In this document: positions 33,385 to 44,447 of the stretch, one piece after another
How the letters are laid out: every line of letters begins with the position of its first letter
Position numbering within the stretch: the first letter of the stretch is position 1
Origin: Megaustenia siamemsis
Lineage: Eukaryota; Mollusca; Gastropoda; Stylommatophora; Ariophantidae
DNA length: 64,000 bases
NCBI GenBank assembly: GCA_032433765.1
Contig: JAVIAB010000047.1
Location: 13,906,107 to 13,970,106 of the forward strand
Reading direction: 5' to 3'
The notes under the pieces: model-generated
The model's database searches: none
What the model was told of the DNA's origin: nothing
The model's input: the letters and a program-made list of their open reading frames with translations, nothing else
Program-made: the position numbers and the translations under genes

Positions 33385-33753
33385 ACTTTCATTAATGGAT
33401 TCTTACGCAGAATAAAAGGATGGAAATAGCAGGACAAAATCACTAACATAGAATTATGGAAATGTACCAGTCAAATACCAGTGGATAAAGAGATACAGCG
33501 AAGACGATGGCGCTGGATAGGACATACACTGCGGAAGCCAACTGAGAGTACTACACAAAAGGCTCTTTTTTGGAATCCCCAGGGGAAAATACAATGAGGA
33601 AGACCAATAAATTCTTGGAGAAGACAGATAGAAGCAGAGATGAAGATGATGGGGAAGGCATGGAATGATCTTTTATTAAAAGAATGGCAAGAAAGAGAAA
33701 AGTGTTTGTTGAAGACCTATGCTCCACAGGGAGCAGAAAGGTAGAAGAGGAAG
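33385..33753 (+). mobile_element. LINE family A fragment between long direct repeats
   Basis: Matches 780-1140: CTTCATTAATGGATTCTTACG (FINGFLR), CCAGTGGATAAAGAGATACA, GGCGCTGGATAGGACATACA (RWIGH), then GTGTTTGTTGAAGACCTATG and CTCCACAGGGAGCAGAAAGG. There are frameshifts around 33590 and 33675. It encodes only the C-terminal tail. Confidence 0.8.
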
Positions 33754-33831
33754 ACTTTCTGCGAGGCACGCTTTGTGAGTCAGTCGATATGACCGCATGT
33801 GTTGTTGGTCTCTTAACCAGCCACGTGATAG
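33754..33831 (+). repeat. Right copy of the 76/78-bp direct repeat
   Basis: Counterpart of 33309-33384, reading GCGAGGCACGCTTTGTGAGT ... GTCTCTTAACCAGCCACGTG. Its divergence from the left copy implies age or conversion. The ORF reading through it (33684-33929) is not a gene. Confidence 0.8.
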
Positions 33832-34410
33832 CTCATCCTCCAGACGGTTTGCTTGATGTAAAAGTCTTATATGTGCTTGCTTCTTTTTCTCTCTCTACTC
33901 TCTATTTGAAATACAAAGCAAAACTCTAACCATTCTGCGCACCCCTTGTGATCTAGCCATCTCTATTCTACACCACGTATCCTATACATCTTCCACTGAT
34001 ACTATAACTGTCTATAGTTAACCGGATGTACCGACCTATTTTAAGACTGTCCCACGTACTTTAATAATGGATTTCCTAGAAATGTCTTATTATCCATTCA
34101 TTATGTGTCGATACATCTTTTAGTGTCTCTACAAATGGCAGGAATCTCCATCAGACCCTAAATTATACTAACAGATTCCATTTTAACATGACAAAGCCCA
34201 TTTAAATCAAATGTTTAAATTCTCGCCGTATCTTACAACACCACAAATTAATCTAAAATTTACATCGCATATCTATTATGCAGTTGGAATCTAACATGCA
34301 TAAATAGCGTGCTACATATTCCATGCTGTTAACTCCTGTAAATCTCATCTCATCACATATCTGTTTCATGCATCAGACTATTTAATTGTAAATTTAATAT
34401 CCCATTATCC
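33832..34410. other. Unassigned AT-rich spacer
   Basis: No recognised element, repeat or gene. Confidence 0.4.
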
Positions 34411-34417
34411 GTCTGTA

Positions 34418-34466
<49 letters not shown>
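34411..34466. repeat. (CT)n microsatellite
   Basis: About 25 CT dinucleotides, slightly interrupted at the left. Confidence 0.95.
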
Positions 34467-34468
<2 letters not shown>

Positions 34469-34479
34469 AAAGCCGATAC

Positions 34480-35110
34480 ATTGCAGAACTGGCCACTTCC
34501 GGGTCTATATCCAATCTTCCTCCCCAACTTCTATTTTTTCTTCTTGTTTCATTTTCTTCTCTTTTACTTATTGATTCTTCCATCACTTTATCTTCTTATT
34601 TTCTTTACCACACCATTTTCATATTTCCTTTTACTGCCTTTACCCTTATATTTTCTTTATCACATCATTATCATGTTCCTGTTTAATTACTTTAGCCGTA
34701 TATTTTCTTTATCATATCAGTATCATGTTTCTGTTTAATTCCTTTAGCCGTATATTTTCTTTACCCTACCATTTTCATGTTCCCTTTTTCCGTATATTTT
34801 CTTCTATTAACCTATATCCTTCTTGAATATTTGTACTTCTTTTCCAGTATTACCGTAACCATTTTTCCCCTTTCCCCTTTTTTCATTATTTCTTCCTTCT
34901 TCTTCAGTTCCTTCTTTAAAATAATATCTTACCTTCTGTTTTCTTGTACCTCATCTTCCTCTTCTATTATTTCTTTGTTTTGCTTCATTTTCAGCTCTTT
35001 TTTCCTCTTTTGCACTTCATTTATTAATATTTTTTCTTAATTTTTTGCTTTTTTTTGCACTTACTTTTAATTGCTTTCTTTCTTCTCCTTCACCTCATAT
35101 CTCTTCTTAT
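34480..35110. repeat. Pyrimidine-rich low-complexity tract
   Basis: Strong T/C strand bias over 600 bp, with TATTTTCTTTATCA recurring (34645, 34702, 34750) at a spacing of about 48-57 bp, suggesting a very degenerate tandem repeat. Frames are open because of T-richness and encode F, L, S and Y only. Confidence 0.6.
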
Positions 35111-35404
35111 ATTCCACAGAATGTAAATTAATAAAACAGCGATGAACACAATTAAAGGCGCTAATGGGTGGTAACAAAAACATCCACTCACTGTTTGTCA
35201 TCTTTAAAATAGTACCCTAAGTCAGGTCTACACTGTGAACATCTCCCTCAACTTGTCCTTGTAACATTGTTCTCGGTCTGTCGGTTGTTTGTCTTCTCGC
35301 AAAAAAAAAACTTGTTTGACAGTTCTTGTGATTGTTTCCGGAGCTCTCCTATGCAGGTGACCTTTCAAACTCCATTGAGCATGTGTTATTGCATTGCTAT
35401 TATT

Positions 35405-35690
35405 ATTAATCATCATCAGCAAGTACTAAGCCTGCTGGCGTAGGTGATCATGTCTCTCCACAACTTTCAATCTCAACAGTTATTTATCATTTCTGTTGTT
35501 GACCTTCTGCCAAGCCATTCTCTTAAACTGTTTGGTATCTTTTCTCTTCTCTTTCCTTCCCTCTATCTCTTCGTCCCTCAATTTTTCAAGTTGTTACAAT
35601 ACATTCCAGCTGTTTCCTTCTCATTACATGGCCAAAAAAGATAATTGTTTCTTCCTAATAGTGGAAATTAGTTCTCTTTTTAATAGTATT
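35405..35690 (-). mobile_element. LINE family E 3' fragment
   Basis: The plus strand starts ATCATCATCAGCAAGTACT (3' tail) then GTAGGTGATCATGTCTCTCC and the antisense of the GKI..RRDR...KIPNSL and EYIVTTGK region, matching 6466-6762 and 60679-60900. The plus-strand frames are antisense artefacts. Confidence 0.78.
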
Positions 35691-35699
35691 ATATCTTAC

Positions 35700-36510
35700 T
35701 ATTATTATTTATATCATCATTAATACCACAATTACGCAAACCACTTCTCTTGATGATGAAATAAACAGCCGAATTGTTAAGGCAGCTATGACTTTCGGCA
35801 AACTCACACAAAGGCCCTGGAACAACACGAATCTAACACTAAAGACCAAACTCTTAATATACCAAATGTATGTGCTTAGCACACAAGTATTTGGAAATGA
35901 AACCTGGACAACATACTAAATTTACGAAATTAAAAATGTCTTCCACATTGCGATGTATCCGCAGAATAATGCACATCAGGAATAATGCTCGCAGGACAAA
36001 ATAACCAACTTAACTGTCCTGCAACGTGCTAAGACCGCAACAATTAAGTCCATGCTCTGAAGCCGAGGACTAAGATGGCTGGGACACGGCCAGCGAATGG
36101 AAGAGAAACGCATCCCCAAGCAAATACTATATGACGAACTAACACACGGAAAAAGATAAATCGGCAGACCTAAACTACGATATAGAGATATCTGTAAATC
36201 ATCTCCGAATGACTTCTCTATCTGTGAAAATGAGTGGCATCATCTGGCTAGTGGTCGCACATCATGGAGAGCATGTATAAGGAATGGTATAACATCATTT
36301 GAGACTGTGCTAAGGCAAAACTTAGAAGAGAAAAGACTCAAAGAAAAGGATGGAAAACCCTATGGATCAGTTTGCCCTGCTTGTTCATTCTGTGACCGTG
36401 TGTGTTTGTCAAACATTGGTAGAATTAGCCACGAGAGAAGCTGTTCGACAAAAATAAAATCTAAAAAAATACACAATAGCTTCCACTGGACCGTCTAACA
36501 AAACGAAAAG
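35700..36510 (+). mobile_element. LINE family F C-terminal fragment, ends in a Cys/His motif
   Basis: Plus-strand pieces read DDEINSRIVKAAMTFGKLTQ, then STQVFGNETWTTY, RGLRWLGHGQRMEEKRIPKQ, IGRPKLRYRDICK, and an open end (36307-36498) with CPACSFCDRVCLSNIGRISH followed by ERSC. The Cx2C..C...H...C end resembles the zinc-finger-like tail of some LINE proteins (CxxCGRxCxSRIGLxSHxRxC). Several stops upstream. A second 3' end lies at 49985-50230. Confidence 0.72.
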
Positions 36511-36519
36511 GGCCATATA

Positions 36520-36765
36520 TCATTAGGTGCCGTCTCCACGCCGAAGGTTTAAATCCTTGGAGCACTATTTTACATTGTCTTTTGTCTTGATAGTGTACTT
36601 TATCCTAGGTTCACTTGTCCATCTTTTGATGTTATCACCCCACTTTATCTTTGATCTGCCTCTACCTCGTCTGCCTCATACCTTTCCTCCCATGATGACA
36701 TTTGACAGGTATTATGCCTCCCTGCATACTCCATAAATCTCGCTTGTTGTTTTCTCTCTATTTAA
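36520..36765 (-). mobile_element. LINE family D 3' end fragment
   Basis: The plus strand reads CATTAGGTGCCGTCTCCACG, TCTTGATAGTGTACTTTATC and TCTGCCTCTACCTCGTCTGC, matching the family-D 3' end at 54985-55150 and 52803-52862 plus 53149-53260. The fragment is short and followed by an A-run. Confidence 0.65.
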
Positions 36766-37069
36766 AAAAAAAAAAAATTGCATTGAAAATTTAATTTTGA
36801 TTATTGATATTTTGGAGTTTTTTTAGTCTAAAAATTTCACAAATTTACACAAAAAAGTTATTTATTTATTTATTTTTTTTAAAGAAAAATTCCAGCCTTA
36901 TTTCATTCTGCTATTGCTCCTGCCCTTCGAGATCAAAACAAAACTACACCAAACAGGAACATATACAGATGTTAATACTGCACGTTTATTTATTGGGCTT
37001 CTGATATGTTTTTAGTGGTCTTCTTTTCAATACTCGTGTTAAAGAATGGCTTGTCACTGTTTGTTACAC
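36766..37069. other. AT-rich spacer
   Basis: A/T homopolymers and T-rich sequence (36775-36880). No gene or element. Confidence 0.4.
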
Positions 37070-37080
37070 CTTCCGGTATA

Positions 37081-37342
37081 AAAAAAAAGAAGTAAATTGT
37101 CCCCGTCCCGCCAAGTGGCATATAGGGAATATGGTGTTAGTGAACATAAATTTTACAGACCCTCGGCACATGATTTTTGGGGTAATGTGGTCGGTATTAC
37201 GCCCGTGCCGATTTACTTTCACAGAAAAAATCCGGTGCCCATTTAAGGCTGGGTGAACCCGAAAACCGTCGGTTGGGATCGAACCCTACCTCTTGTCCTT
37301 TGTAGTCCAGGTCACTAACCACTGAGCTATCACGGCTCCCAA
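37081..37342 (-). mobile_element. SINE-1 copy with 11-bp target duplication
   Basis: Minus-strand SINE-1: head at 37342 (GGGAGCCGTGATAGCTCAGT), B-box-like GGTTCGATCCC near 37277, oligo-A (plus strand) at 37081-37092. Flanks CTTCCGGTATA (37070-37080) and CTTTCGGTATA (37343-37353) match at 10 of 11 bases. Confidence 0.9.
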
Positions 37343-37409
37343 CTTTCGGTATAGTTAATTCGAAAACAAACTCATATGTTAGGGACTGTCTTCCTAGTAT
37401 TACATTTTC

Positions 37410-37735
37410 TGGGGGACTTGTCGAGGCAAGACGCCGGTCTCGAGACCGAGAGGTTGTGGGTTAAAATCCCGGCCACACCAGTTGGAGATTTTTATTTATG
37501 ATTTCTCTCTGTCGCAACCACTCCTGGTCTCAGCAGGGAGGCCCGGTTTGAAACATCAATTACTCATCGACAATTAAAAATGTGAGAACCACCGAAGACG
37601 GAGTTATCGGCGAGGGACCCCTATGCACTATGAAAAATTGAGAACTCGCAAAATTCAATTCCTAGTCTCTAGGGACTTCGCTAGATGTGACAGCTGGCGA
37701 ACGAATAAAAAAAAAAGAAGAAAAAAGACAAAAGT
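37410..37735 (+). mobile_element. SINE-2 copy
   Basis: Head GGCAAGACGCCGGTCTCGAG and B-box-like GTGGGTTAAAATCCC; body as at 32660; shared module with a deletion (GACGGAGTTATCGGCGAGGG); GGGACTTCGCTAGATG and GCTGGCGAACG before an A-rich tail. The open frame at 37623-37811 is not a gene. Confidence 0.83.
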
Positions 37736-38105
37736 CGTTGACCTTTCTGTAAGGCAACAGTTGCTTGTAATCAGAGGTGTCTCTCCTAGGGAGACAGTGT
37801 TACTTATATAACGAATATATCTAATCCAGGTATTAACATCTCTTAACCCTCTCAGACTTTACTTTTTGCTGTGATACGTAAAATATTGGATGCGATCCGA
37901 TCACAGCAGTGACCCCTTACAACATGTACCGTCAAGTAAAAAATATAAACACAATTAATTTTTTCTTTATATGAGACAGGCCTCGGTACACAGATATGTT
38001 TTCGTTATCTGTTTTATTTATCTTTTATAAGCGTATGGGATGAAACATGAGCCAGGTCGCCAATTTGAAAAGGAAAGTAAACGACGAGGAGACAAAACAG
38101 TATAA
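37736..38105. other. Unassigned spacer
   Basis: No recognised repeat or gene. Confidence 0.4.
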
Positions 38106-38780
38106 TTTTCTTCTACCTTTCAGTTCCCTGTGGAGCATAGGTCTTCAACAAACACTTTCCAAGCCGTTCTGTTTCTTGCCAATCTTTTAAGAACATTCCA
38201 TGTCTTCCCCATTATCTTCACCTCTGCTTCTGTTTGTCTTCTCCAAGAATTTCTTGGTCTTGCTCTTTGTCTTTTCCCCTGGGGGTTCCAAAAAGGGCCT
38301 GTTGTGTAATACTCTCAGTTGGCTTCCACAATGTGTGTCCTATCCAGCGACATCGTCTTCGCTGTATCTCTTTATCCACTGGTATTTGACTGGTACATTT
38401 CCATAATTCTACGTTAGTGTTTTGCCTTGCCATTTCCATCCTTTTATCCTGCTTAAGCATCCATTAATGAAAGTCTGTATCTTTATGATTGTCAATTTTG
38501 TTGTTCTCCATGTTTCACAGCCACATAATAGGACTGACTTAACATTTGAATTGAAAATTTGTACTTCTGTATTTAACCTAATTTCTTTGGACTTCCATAT
38601 GTTTCCCAGTGCAACAAAAGCTCATCTTGCTTTTGATATCATTTTGTTATCATTTTCTGTTCCTCCCTCTTTATCTATATTACTACCCAGATATATGTAA
38701 GATTGTACGTCTAGTAGAGGTATTTCTCCTAATTTTATTTGGTTATTGCCAACTGCATCAATTCTCGTAATGTTAAAACG
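38106..38780 (-). mobile_element. LINE family A fragment, longest copy
   Basis: On the minus strand: IDAVGNNQ near 38755, then a stretch upstream of the YGCETWRTTK region, ELWKCTSQIPVDKEIQRRRC, RWIGHTLWKPTESITQQ and the end EDLCSTG (antisense of GTGGAGCATAGGTCTTC at 38133). It extends about 200 bp further 5' than the copy at 661-1135. Frameshifts are present. Confidence 0.78.
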
Positions 38781-38955
38781 TCCACTAGATTGACGTATTC
38801 AGTCATGCAAGCTATAGTCGGCTGACGTCATTCTACAAATAACTGACTATGAAGAGGCACTTGTAACCTCCGTCAGGGCTGACACGGTTTTTAATTGGTT
38901 TGTCAGAACCATGAAGCTTTGCCTGCCTGGGATTCTTTACTGGCGTGTGCTTCCA
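38781..38955. other. Short unassigned spacer
   Basis: No feature recognised. Confidence 0.35.
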
Positions 38956-38959
38956 GAAT

Positions 38960-39600
38960 GTGAACATTACAGTAGGTACTTTCACTTTACAAACAGTTCC
39001 TTCACATGACAGAAATTACTTTCGCATTACAGACACTATCTTCACATGACAGAAATTACTTTCGCATTACAGACACTATCTTCACATGACAGAAATTACT
39101 TTCACATTACAGACACTATCTTCACATGACAGAAATTACTTTCACATTACAGACACTATCTTCGCATGATAGAAATTACTTTCACATTACAGACACTATC
39201 TTCGCATGATAGAAATTACTTTCACATTACAGACACTATCTTCACATGACAGAAATTACTTTCACTTTACAAACAGTTCCTTCACATGACAGAAATTACT
39301 TTCACATTACAGACACTATCTTCACATGACAGAAATTACTTTCACTTTACAAACAGTTCCTTCACATTACAGAAATTACTTTCACATTACAGACACTATC
39401 TTCACATGACATAAATTACTTTCACATTAAAGACACTACCTTTGTATTACAGAAATTACTTTCACATTACAGACACTACCTAAATATTACAGAAATTACT
39501 TTCACATTACAGATACTACTTTCACATTACATACATTCCTTCACATTACAGACACCACCTTCACATTAGAAACACTACCTCCACATTACAAACACTTCCT
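38960..39600. repeat. 40-bp minisatellite, about 16 units
   Basis: TTCACATGACAGAAATTACT followed by TTCACATTACAGACACTATC gives a 40-bp unit that is itself two diverged 20-bp halves. A TTTACAAACAGTTCC variant recurs. Right-hand units are more degenerate. Same length but unrelated to the 8361-11005 array. Confidence 0.93.
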
Positions 39601-39639
39601 TAATATTGCATCACTTTCGCATTATGGAAATCCAAATTC

Positions 39640-39800
39640 ACACAAGGAACATCTCTCACAAATCTTACATAGTCCCCATGCTTCACACAACGTATATCCC
39701 GGCCTCATCTTACGAAGACCCCGTTCTTCACACAACGAATATCCCACCCTCATCTTACGTAATCCCCGTCCTTCACACAACGAAAATCCCTGTTTAACAC
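39640..39800. repeat. 45-bp repeat, three units
   Basis: CTTCACACAACG, ATATCCC and CTCATCTTACG recur with 45-bp spacing (39683, 39728, 39773). A (CT)n tract follows at 39804-39818. The open frame across it is a repeat artefact. Confidence 0.75.
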
Positions 39801-39819
39801 AATCTCTCTCTCTCTCTCT

Positions 39820-40150
39820 GCGTTCAGGACTCAATCAGAGTAAGGATTCCAGACTCTCATATGAAGCCAGCTATCAGGCTAAGTGTGTTGATCGCCCCAC
39901 AGACAGAACATCTCAATTAGAGTCTGTCAGATCCACTCTGACTGAACACCCGTTAATACGTTGCACTGTGTTCTGCGCCAGTGGCCCAGTGCATCCGATT
40001 TCAGCCAGCATTTTATTCGGGTTTGCTTTCCCTAGCCTTTGATTGTCCCCAATCTTCCTGCAAGGCAGCAGATGATCTTTTCTGTAGGGGGATTCTGCCC
40101 TTAGATGGTAGGCCCTCCCAGGTTTACGAGCACCATCTGCCCGAATCACT
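39820..40150. other. Unassigned sequence, possible old repeat
   Basis: GC-richer than its surroundings; no ORF similarity. Ends near CCCGAATCACTAGAGG before the next array. Confidence 0.35.
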
Positions 40151-40870
40151 AGAGGTGACTAACACAGACACGGACACACAAAGATGTGAGATGTGACTAA
40201 CACAGACATACACACACAAAGATGTGAGATGTGACTAACACAGACATGCACACACAAAGATATGAGATGTGACTAATACAGACATGCACACAGCGATACG
40301 AGGCATGACTAACACTGACACACATCAAGATATATGACACATGACTAACATAAACATGCACATAAAGATATGAGATATAATTGACATTGACATGCACACA
40401 CAAAGATATGACACATGCCTAACATAGACATTCACACAAAGATAAGAGATATGACTAACATAGATATACACACACAAAGATATGAGATGGGACTAACATA
40501 GCCATGCACACACAAGGATATGAGATGTGACAAACACAGACATGCACACACAAATATATGAGATATGACTAACATAAACATGCACACAAAGATATGAGAT
40601 ATCACTAACCCAGATATGCACACACAAAGATATGACATATGACTAACACTGGTACACACTAAGATATGATATATGACCAAACACAGACACACATAAAGAT
40701 ATGAGACATGATTAACACGGACACACCGAGAAATGAGATTTGACTAACATGACACACACCAAGATATGAGCCATGGCCAGCACACACAAGCTAAGACATG
40801 AGCCATGGCTAGGACAGAAACACAGCAAGATATGAGCCATGGCTTCACCAAAAAACACCAAAAAATGAAC
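40150..40870. repeat. About 38-bp degenerate minisatellite
   Basis: GATATGAGATATGACTAACA and ACACAGACATGCACACACAA alternate with a period near 38 bp (40201, 40239). Unit length varies because of CA-number changes, and the right end (40700-40870) is highly diverged. Cysteine/histidine-rich minus frames are artefacts. Confidence 0.85.
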
Positions 40871-40875
40871 CATGT

Positions 40876-42394
40876 CTAGCACAGAAACACATTAAAGTGT
40901 CCATATGCTTGGGCTTGTTGTAGTCGGCAGACTCTTCTGAACGTGGGAATCACAGGTTTCGTTAAACAGTTGTCCGGAGTTTTGAGAGTGCAGTCTGACC
41001 CATAGAACGTTCTCTTGCATGTACAGATTCCCGATCGACTGTTGACAGGTGTCGTTGAAACAGTTGTCCGGACATTTGAGAGTACATATGATGTCACAGC
41101 CATCAGAACACATCTGTTCGCACTGTAGCCCTAAATTACCATCTGGACAAGTGTCATTACAAGTATAGCCAAGATGTTTACAATGTAGGCATTTTCCAGA
41201 TTTTTCCTCAAATAAAGGACAGACACTGAGACAAGACCCGGAACAGTCGTGTCCATAGATCCCATGTGAACAGTAGCCGTGACAAGTACCGATGATGACA
41301 TTGCAGCCTTTACTACACCCACTACACACTGCACAACACGACAAGACTGCTCGTCCAGACAATAGGTGTCTGTAAATGTTTGCACCTCACATACCGTCAG
41401 TGCACTGTTGGCCTGCGAAAGGGTCGGTGAGAACTCAATCTTAATATGTGCCATTGACGTTTGTGTTTTGACTACAATAGTGTTCACAGATAAATTAGGG
41501 TAGGATATATCATTATACTGGAACACTACTCCGTCACTGTCAGAGAAGGCCCTTAGAGTGTCATTCTTTATCCGAATCATAGTGCTAGCTCGATGATAGA
41601 TTCGAATGATGTGAGTCTTCTGGGGCGTTGCAAAGTTCAGAAACAGAATTGGTTCCACTTCTCCATTGTGTGTGTGTGCAGTCATTGTCATAGAGATTGG
41701 TCTTTGTTTTGCTATTAACTGCGGCCTCTGGTCCACATCCGTCTCCTGTATAACAAGCATCAAATGTTTTGTGCATTAAATCGGTCTGGTTTGTGTTCTG
41801 TTTGAGAGCCAGTTTCCGACCCCCGCCAATGTAGTTGGAGCAGATATTTGCAACTATCGCCCTTTCAATCCGTAACTTGTTGATCAGACCAGCCCCAGGG
41901 CAGAAGGCATCAATCTCGTGCGGACTAACTACAAACCTTGATACATTGTTACATGAGGCAGAACCATTCAGTTTTACCGTGAAACTGTCCGGATATTTTA
42001 AGTCATTCGCATAAATCCTAAACCAGGTGCACGACAAAGATTGATTGAGAGTTGCCTCAACTGATGTAGTATCTGTGTCCGGATTACATGAGGTGTCGTT
42101 GCCATCAAACAGGAACGTAGGTTCAGATTTTTGGGCATATTTGTAAATAAAATCCAACTACTGACACTGGGGTGCGAAAATGTTGTGCTGACAACTGTCA
42201 TTGTTTGGGCATGTCCCTGTAGTTTTGTCACAAACTAAGCCATTATAGCAGTGACATTGTAACGTACAATTTGTCCCAAACCAACCGGCTGCACAAGTAA
42301 GGCCATTAGCTTCCATTGTTGCTAACGAAGCCAGGGAATAAAGACTTGATCTACAGCGATTGTTAATGAACTGTGTACACACATTTATTATCAA
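40876..42394 (-). pseudogene. EGF-like / galactose-binding-like receptor fragment, broken
   Basis: Read from 42394. An EGF-like repeat (CAAGWFGTNC, CHCYNGLVCD, CQHNIFAPQCQ) is followed by an in-frame TAG at 42158-42160. The frame then continues with LDFIYKY and FLFDGNDTSC, a galactose-binding-like domain (TWFRIYAND, FVVSPHEIDAFCPGAG), then a second one (LYDNDCTHT | NGEVEPILFLNF ... LTVCEVQTFTDTYC). Finally come EGF-like cysteine runs (CSGCSKGCN, CHGYCSHGIYGHDCSGSC, CEQMCSDGC, CPDNCFNDTC). The frame changes near 41670 (a CA microsatellite), 41345 and 41040. The domain order resembles mollusc multi-EGF receptors and receptor phosphatases; that family name is inference. No transmembrane or cytoplasmic part is present. 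Confidence 0.8.
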
Positions 42395-43370
42395 ACCCGT
42401 GTTTACATTTCAAAAAAATCCGCCATTTTACTGTGGTATCAGATAGCGTGAAATTCTCTAACAGAATGAGATAAACCGTTGGAGACAAGGAAAGTCAACA
42501 TTGTTTACATGGCTTGGACGCAAGAAGCGTCCATTTTGGTGCGTCCCATGACGTCAATCCCTAACACAATCTTAATTCACTGTACGGACGATTCACAAGT
42601 GACGCTCTCTTATTTTCTGTGATTTCTTTGAGCCTAGAAACGTTTATCCCTTACTGACCTGCTAAGTCAGTCGTAAGTTAACTCCTCCCGTACGTGTTTC
42701 GCCGCACTGTTCATCATGCCGTTTTCCGCTGCGTTCGTTTAGTCGCATAGTGCGCCACTCTCAATTTGATTAGTGTCAACCATCATCAAACCATATTCTT
42801 ATTATATGTCTTGTATCATCTTGGTATTGGTAAAATATAATACCTTATTTAATTATCTAAACATTCATATATAATGTGTTATATGTTAGATAAATATGTA
42901 GATTGACTCTTAAAACCATGAACAATTTTGTTTCTGAAATCTCTTCCGTTGAATCAATAAAAAGCTTCCGTACGGAAAGTTAAGGGCTTAACTTAAAAAC
43001 ACACGTTGGGGGTTTAGCCCGGTTGATGTTTCCCCAACGTGTTTGATCGCTAAGGTCTCACATGCGATCTTTTACGGTCTAACTTTAAATTGTTATACAG
43101 CAGGGCTTCCATATCCTTGATGATCTATCTTCTTTATGCTTGAGGAGTCTACTTCTCGTTAGGGAATCTACTTCTAGCAACTTTCTAACTTCTTGAAGGA
43201 TCTTCTTATAGACTGTTATCTCGTTCTCTAACTTGTTGACGTTTTTTCATATCTCTGTTGTCTGGAATCTTATTTTCTAGACTTTGATAGGCTTTCGTAT
43301 CTTCTCGCTGACTTGACTTCATTTCATAATGTAGAGGCACACATATAAATATATAAAACTCATCAGCAAT
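42395..43370. other. Upstream flank of the EGF-like pseudogene
   Basis: Unique-looking sequence. A perfect CRE-type octamer TGACGTCA lies at 42549-42556 and a YY1-like CCGCCATTTT at 42420-42429. Both are upstream of the minus-strand pseudogene but are not proof of a promoter. No exon was recognised. Confidence 0.35.
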
Positions 43371-43650
43371 TTTGAACAAGTATAAATCAAGTCTTTATTG
43401 AAGATCTCCACTTGAATAACAATAGATTGACAAATCCTCTGACTCTCTCAACATGTTTCATATTATATTCCCTTACAACAATTGCGTTACATGACATTGC
43501 CGACAGGCGATAATTATTTGTCAGTAAATCCGTGATCGTAAAATGTTCTTAAGTCTATTTAAGTTCTTTCAGTTCCATGGTTTCTAAGTCTCAAGCTCTG
43601 TACGTTTCTAAGTTTACTTGCCTATCTAGGTTTCTCTCTGTGTGTATGTA

Positions 43651-43681
<31 letters not shown>

Positions 43682-44180
43682 GTTTCTCCTATCCGTGTCT
43701 CTAAAATCTCCTTTGGAACTTACTAATATCTTGGTATAGTAGGACTACTTTAAACTATTCTACTTTCTAAGTCCAACTCTTGTCACAATATTCTCTAAAC
43801 GTACTTTTACATTTTCTAAGTCCTAACTAACCTCTGTCTTGAGGCAGGTATCTACCTCCTTCACTACATTTTCACTGTCTCTCTTCGTTTCTCCTATCTG
43901 ACTATCTCCAAAAAGGATCCTCTGGCTCTCAATGTCTCGTTTTTCAATCTGTATGTAGCCACTCCCCCCTGGCCATAGATACGGCTTAACCTATGTCTGT
44001 TAGCCGTCACAACTTCTGTAACTTCGCCTTTCTTGACCATGTCCATAGTTTATTACTTTAATCACTTTAGGAGTTCAGTCGACAACTGTCAATCTTATCG
44101 AGCCTTGTTCTAAAAACCCTTCCATTGGTCCTTTGTTACCTGCGGCCTCCCGACCGCTCGAACCCTTTCATCTCAGCTCG
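43371..44180. other. Unassigned T/C-rich sequence
   Basis: Recurring CTAAGTTTACT and TCTAAGTCC motifs and a (CT)n run at 43650-43677. May be part of one large unidentified repeat that continues after the SINE at 44181-44436. No gene. Confidence 0.35.
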
Positions 44181-44436
44181 TGGTGTCCGGTTAGCGCAAT
44201 CGATAGGCGGTTGGCTTACCACGGCAACAGCCGGGGTTCGTACCCTGGCGAGGACACCTGGGTTTTACTAATTCCCTAAAAATTAGTACCTCTGAAGTCG
44301 GAGTAAATCTGCCTGCATGGCGAGGGGCATCCTGTAATGGGATAAAACAGACTTTACACGCAAAATTCAGTTCCACAAAATTGAGTGGGTGGGACTTCGT
44401 CAGAGGTCAAAGCTGACGAAAGCGAACGAACGAACG
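44181..44436 (+). mobile_element. tRNA-headed SINE with perfect 11-bp TSD
   Basis: ATCTCAGCTCG occurs at 44170-44180 and 44437-44447. The head starts GGTGTCC, has an A-box-like GGTTAGCGCAATCG and a B-box-like GGGTTCGTACCC, and closes with GGACACC, the exact complement of the first seven bases, like an acceptor stem. The body then carries the module CTCTGAAGTCGGAGTAAATC and CTGCCTGCATGGCGAGGGGC also found in SINE-2, and GGGACTTCGTCAGAGG with a (CGAA)n end. It is a SINE, not a tRNA gene. Confidence 0.88.
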
Positions 44437-44447
44437 ATCTCAGCTCG

